64,000 bases of DNA from contig CM076960.1 of assembly GCA_039566865.1 (NCBI GenBank), forward strand, positions 4,650,001 to 4,714,000, read 5' to 3'. The notes under the pieces are model-generated. The model worked only from the letters and a program-made list of their open reading frames with translations, searched no databases and had not been told where the DNA came from. The stretch comes from Aurelia coerulea (Eukaryota; Cnidaria; Scyphozoa; Semaeostomeae; Ulmaridae). This document shows positions 63,453-64,000 of the stretch, in pieces. Numbering within the stretch: position 1 is the stretch's first letter; each line of letters begins with the position of its first letter. A program made the translations under genes and the position numbers.

Positions 63453-63672
63453 GCATTTTCAATATTTACTCCTTTATGTAAGAACCTTTTCACCATGTAT
63501 TTTCAATGTTTACTCATTCATGTAAGAAACTTTTCACTCTGTATTTTCAATATTTACTCCTTCATGTAAGAAACTTTTCACTCTGTATTTTCAATATTTA
63601 CTCCTTCATGTAAGAAACTTTTCACTCTGTATTTTCAATATTTACTCCTTCATGTAAGAACCTTTTCACACT
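63453..63672. repeat. 44-bp tandem repeat, five copies
   Basis: Unit TGTATTTTCAATATTTACTC then CTTCATGTAAGAAACTTTTC then ACTC; inner copies identical, outer copies degenerate. Confidence 0.92.
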
Positions 63673-63797
63673 GGCTTTTCACAGGCTCTTACACTCATTT
63701 TTTTTTATAAGAAACTAAGGTCCGGGGCTGGTAGGCAGTTTCTCAATCTCAAGTTTTTGGGCCATTCTGCTACCAAAAGTTTCTTAGGTGTTTCTTA

Positions 63798-64000
63798 TAC
63801 CGGGTGTCCCAAAATGATGTATTATTGTTTGATTGCTTATATGTCCATAACCAATGAACCGATTTTCAAAAACTGGCAAAACTACAACCAACATCTTAAC
63901 ATCCAATGTAGACTTTAGGCAATCAAATAAAAGAAAGTTTTTGAAAATCCGTTCATTGGTTATGGACATACAAGCAATCAAACAATAATACATCATTTTG
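63798..64000. mobile_element. TA-flanked foldback, cut by the window end
   Basis: TACCGGGTGTCCCAAAATGA begins at 63798; the complementary arm is already running back ('aatacatcattttg') at the last base. A short, internally deleted version of 25450-26047. Confidence 0.8.

Noticed and set aside
1..64000. CRISPR-like array, bacterial operon or phage
   Set aside because: Repeats lack regular spacers, genes are intron-rich and eukaryotic, and no prokaryotic gene family is seen.

Overview
The window is animal nuclear DNA. Its genes are split by many short GT-AG introns, it is AT-rich, and it is packed with small non-autonomous transposons. Several repeat styles (G-run ended elements, repeats ending TACCGTAAAAGCTC, tRNA-derived SINEs) remind me of anthozoan cnidarian genomes. 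I cannot confirm the species; 'marine invertebrate, probably cnidarian' is an inference.

The main gene is on the minus strand, from 59556 down to 19627. It is a complete CNOT4 orthologue, the RING E3 ligase subunit of the CCR4-NOT complex. I traced 26 coding exons by hand. Every junction is GT-AG, the phases agree throughout, and the sum is 3084 nt (1027 codons plus stop). The N-terminal third (C4C4 RING, linker, RRM, C3H1 finger) is very close to the vertebrate protein. The C-terminal tail is long and ends in a lysine-rich stretch and a coiled coil. A 5' UTR exon and promoter probably lie near 60195-60320.

A second minus-strand gene starts in the left part. Exon 12558-12934 encodes paired EF-hands. 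Exon 4758-5050 is an alternative or separate first exon. Both end in the same phase and both fit exon 2985-3134, after which the gene runs off the left edge. A divergent plus-strand ORF (5406-5636) shares the CCAAT-box region with exon 4758-5050.

The rest is mostly mobile DNA, much of it identifiable by target-site duplications (TSDs). It includes G-run elements with 8-bp TSDs and internal 'tag' repeats (1494, 6988, 17972, 46853, 62489); hAT-like MITEs (5853, 18054, 57811); two foldback families with 9-bp TSDs, one of which carries CRE octamers; TA-flanked foldbacks (10642, 25450, 35415, 44070, 56817, 63798 and others); TTAA-flanked MITEs; tRNA-derived SINEs; and hammerhead-like motifs. At 16686-19355 a 2.7-kb foldback contains a G-run element, which contains a hAT-like MITE; the foldback's other arm preserves the empty site. 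Between these elements the sequence is ordinary intron or intergenic DNA. I see no prokaryotic system, CRISPR array or rRNA.
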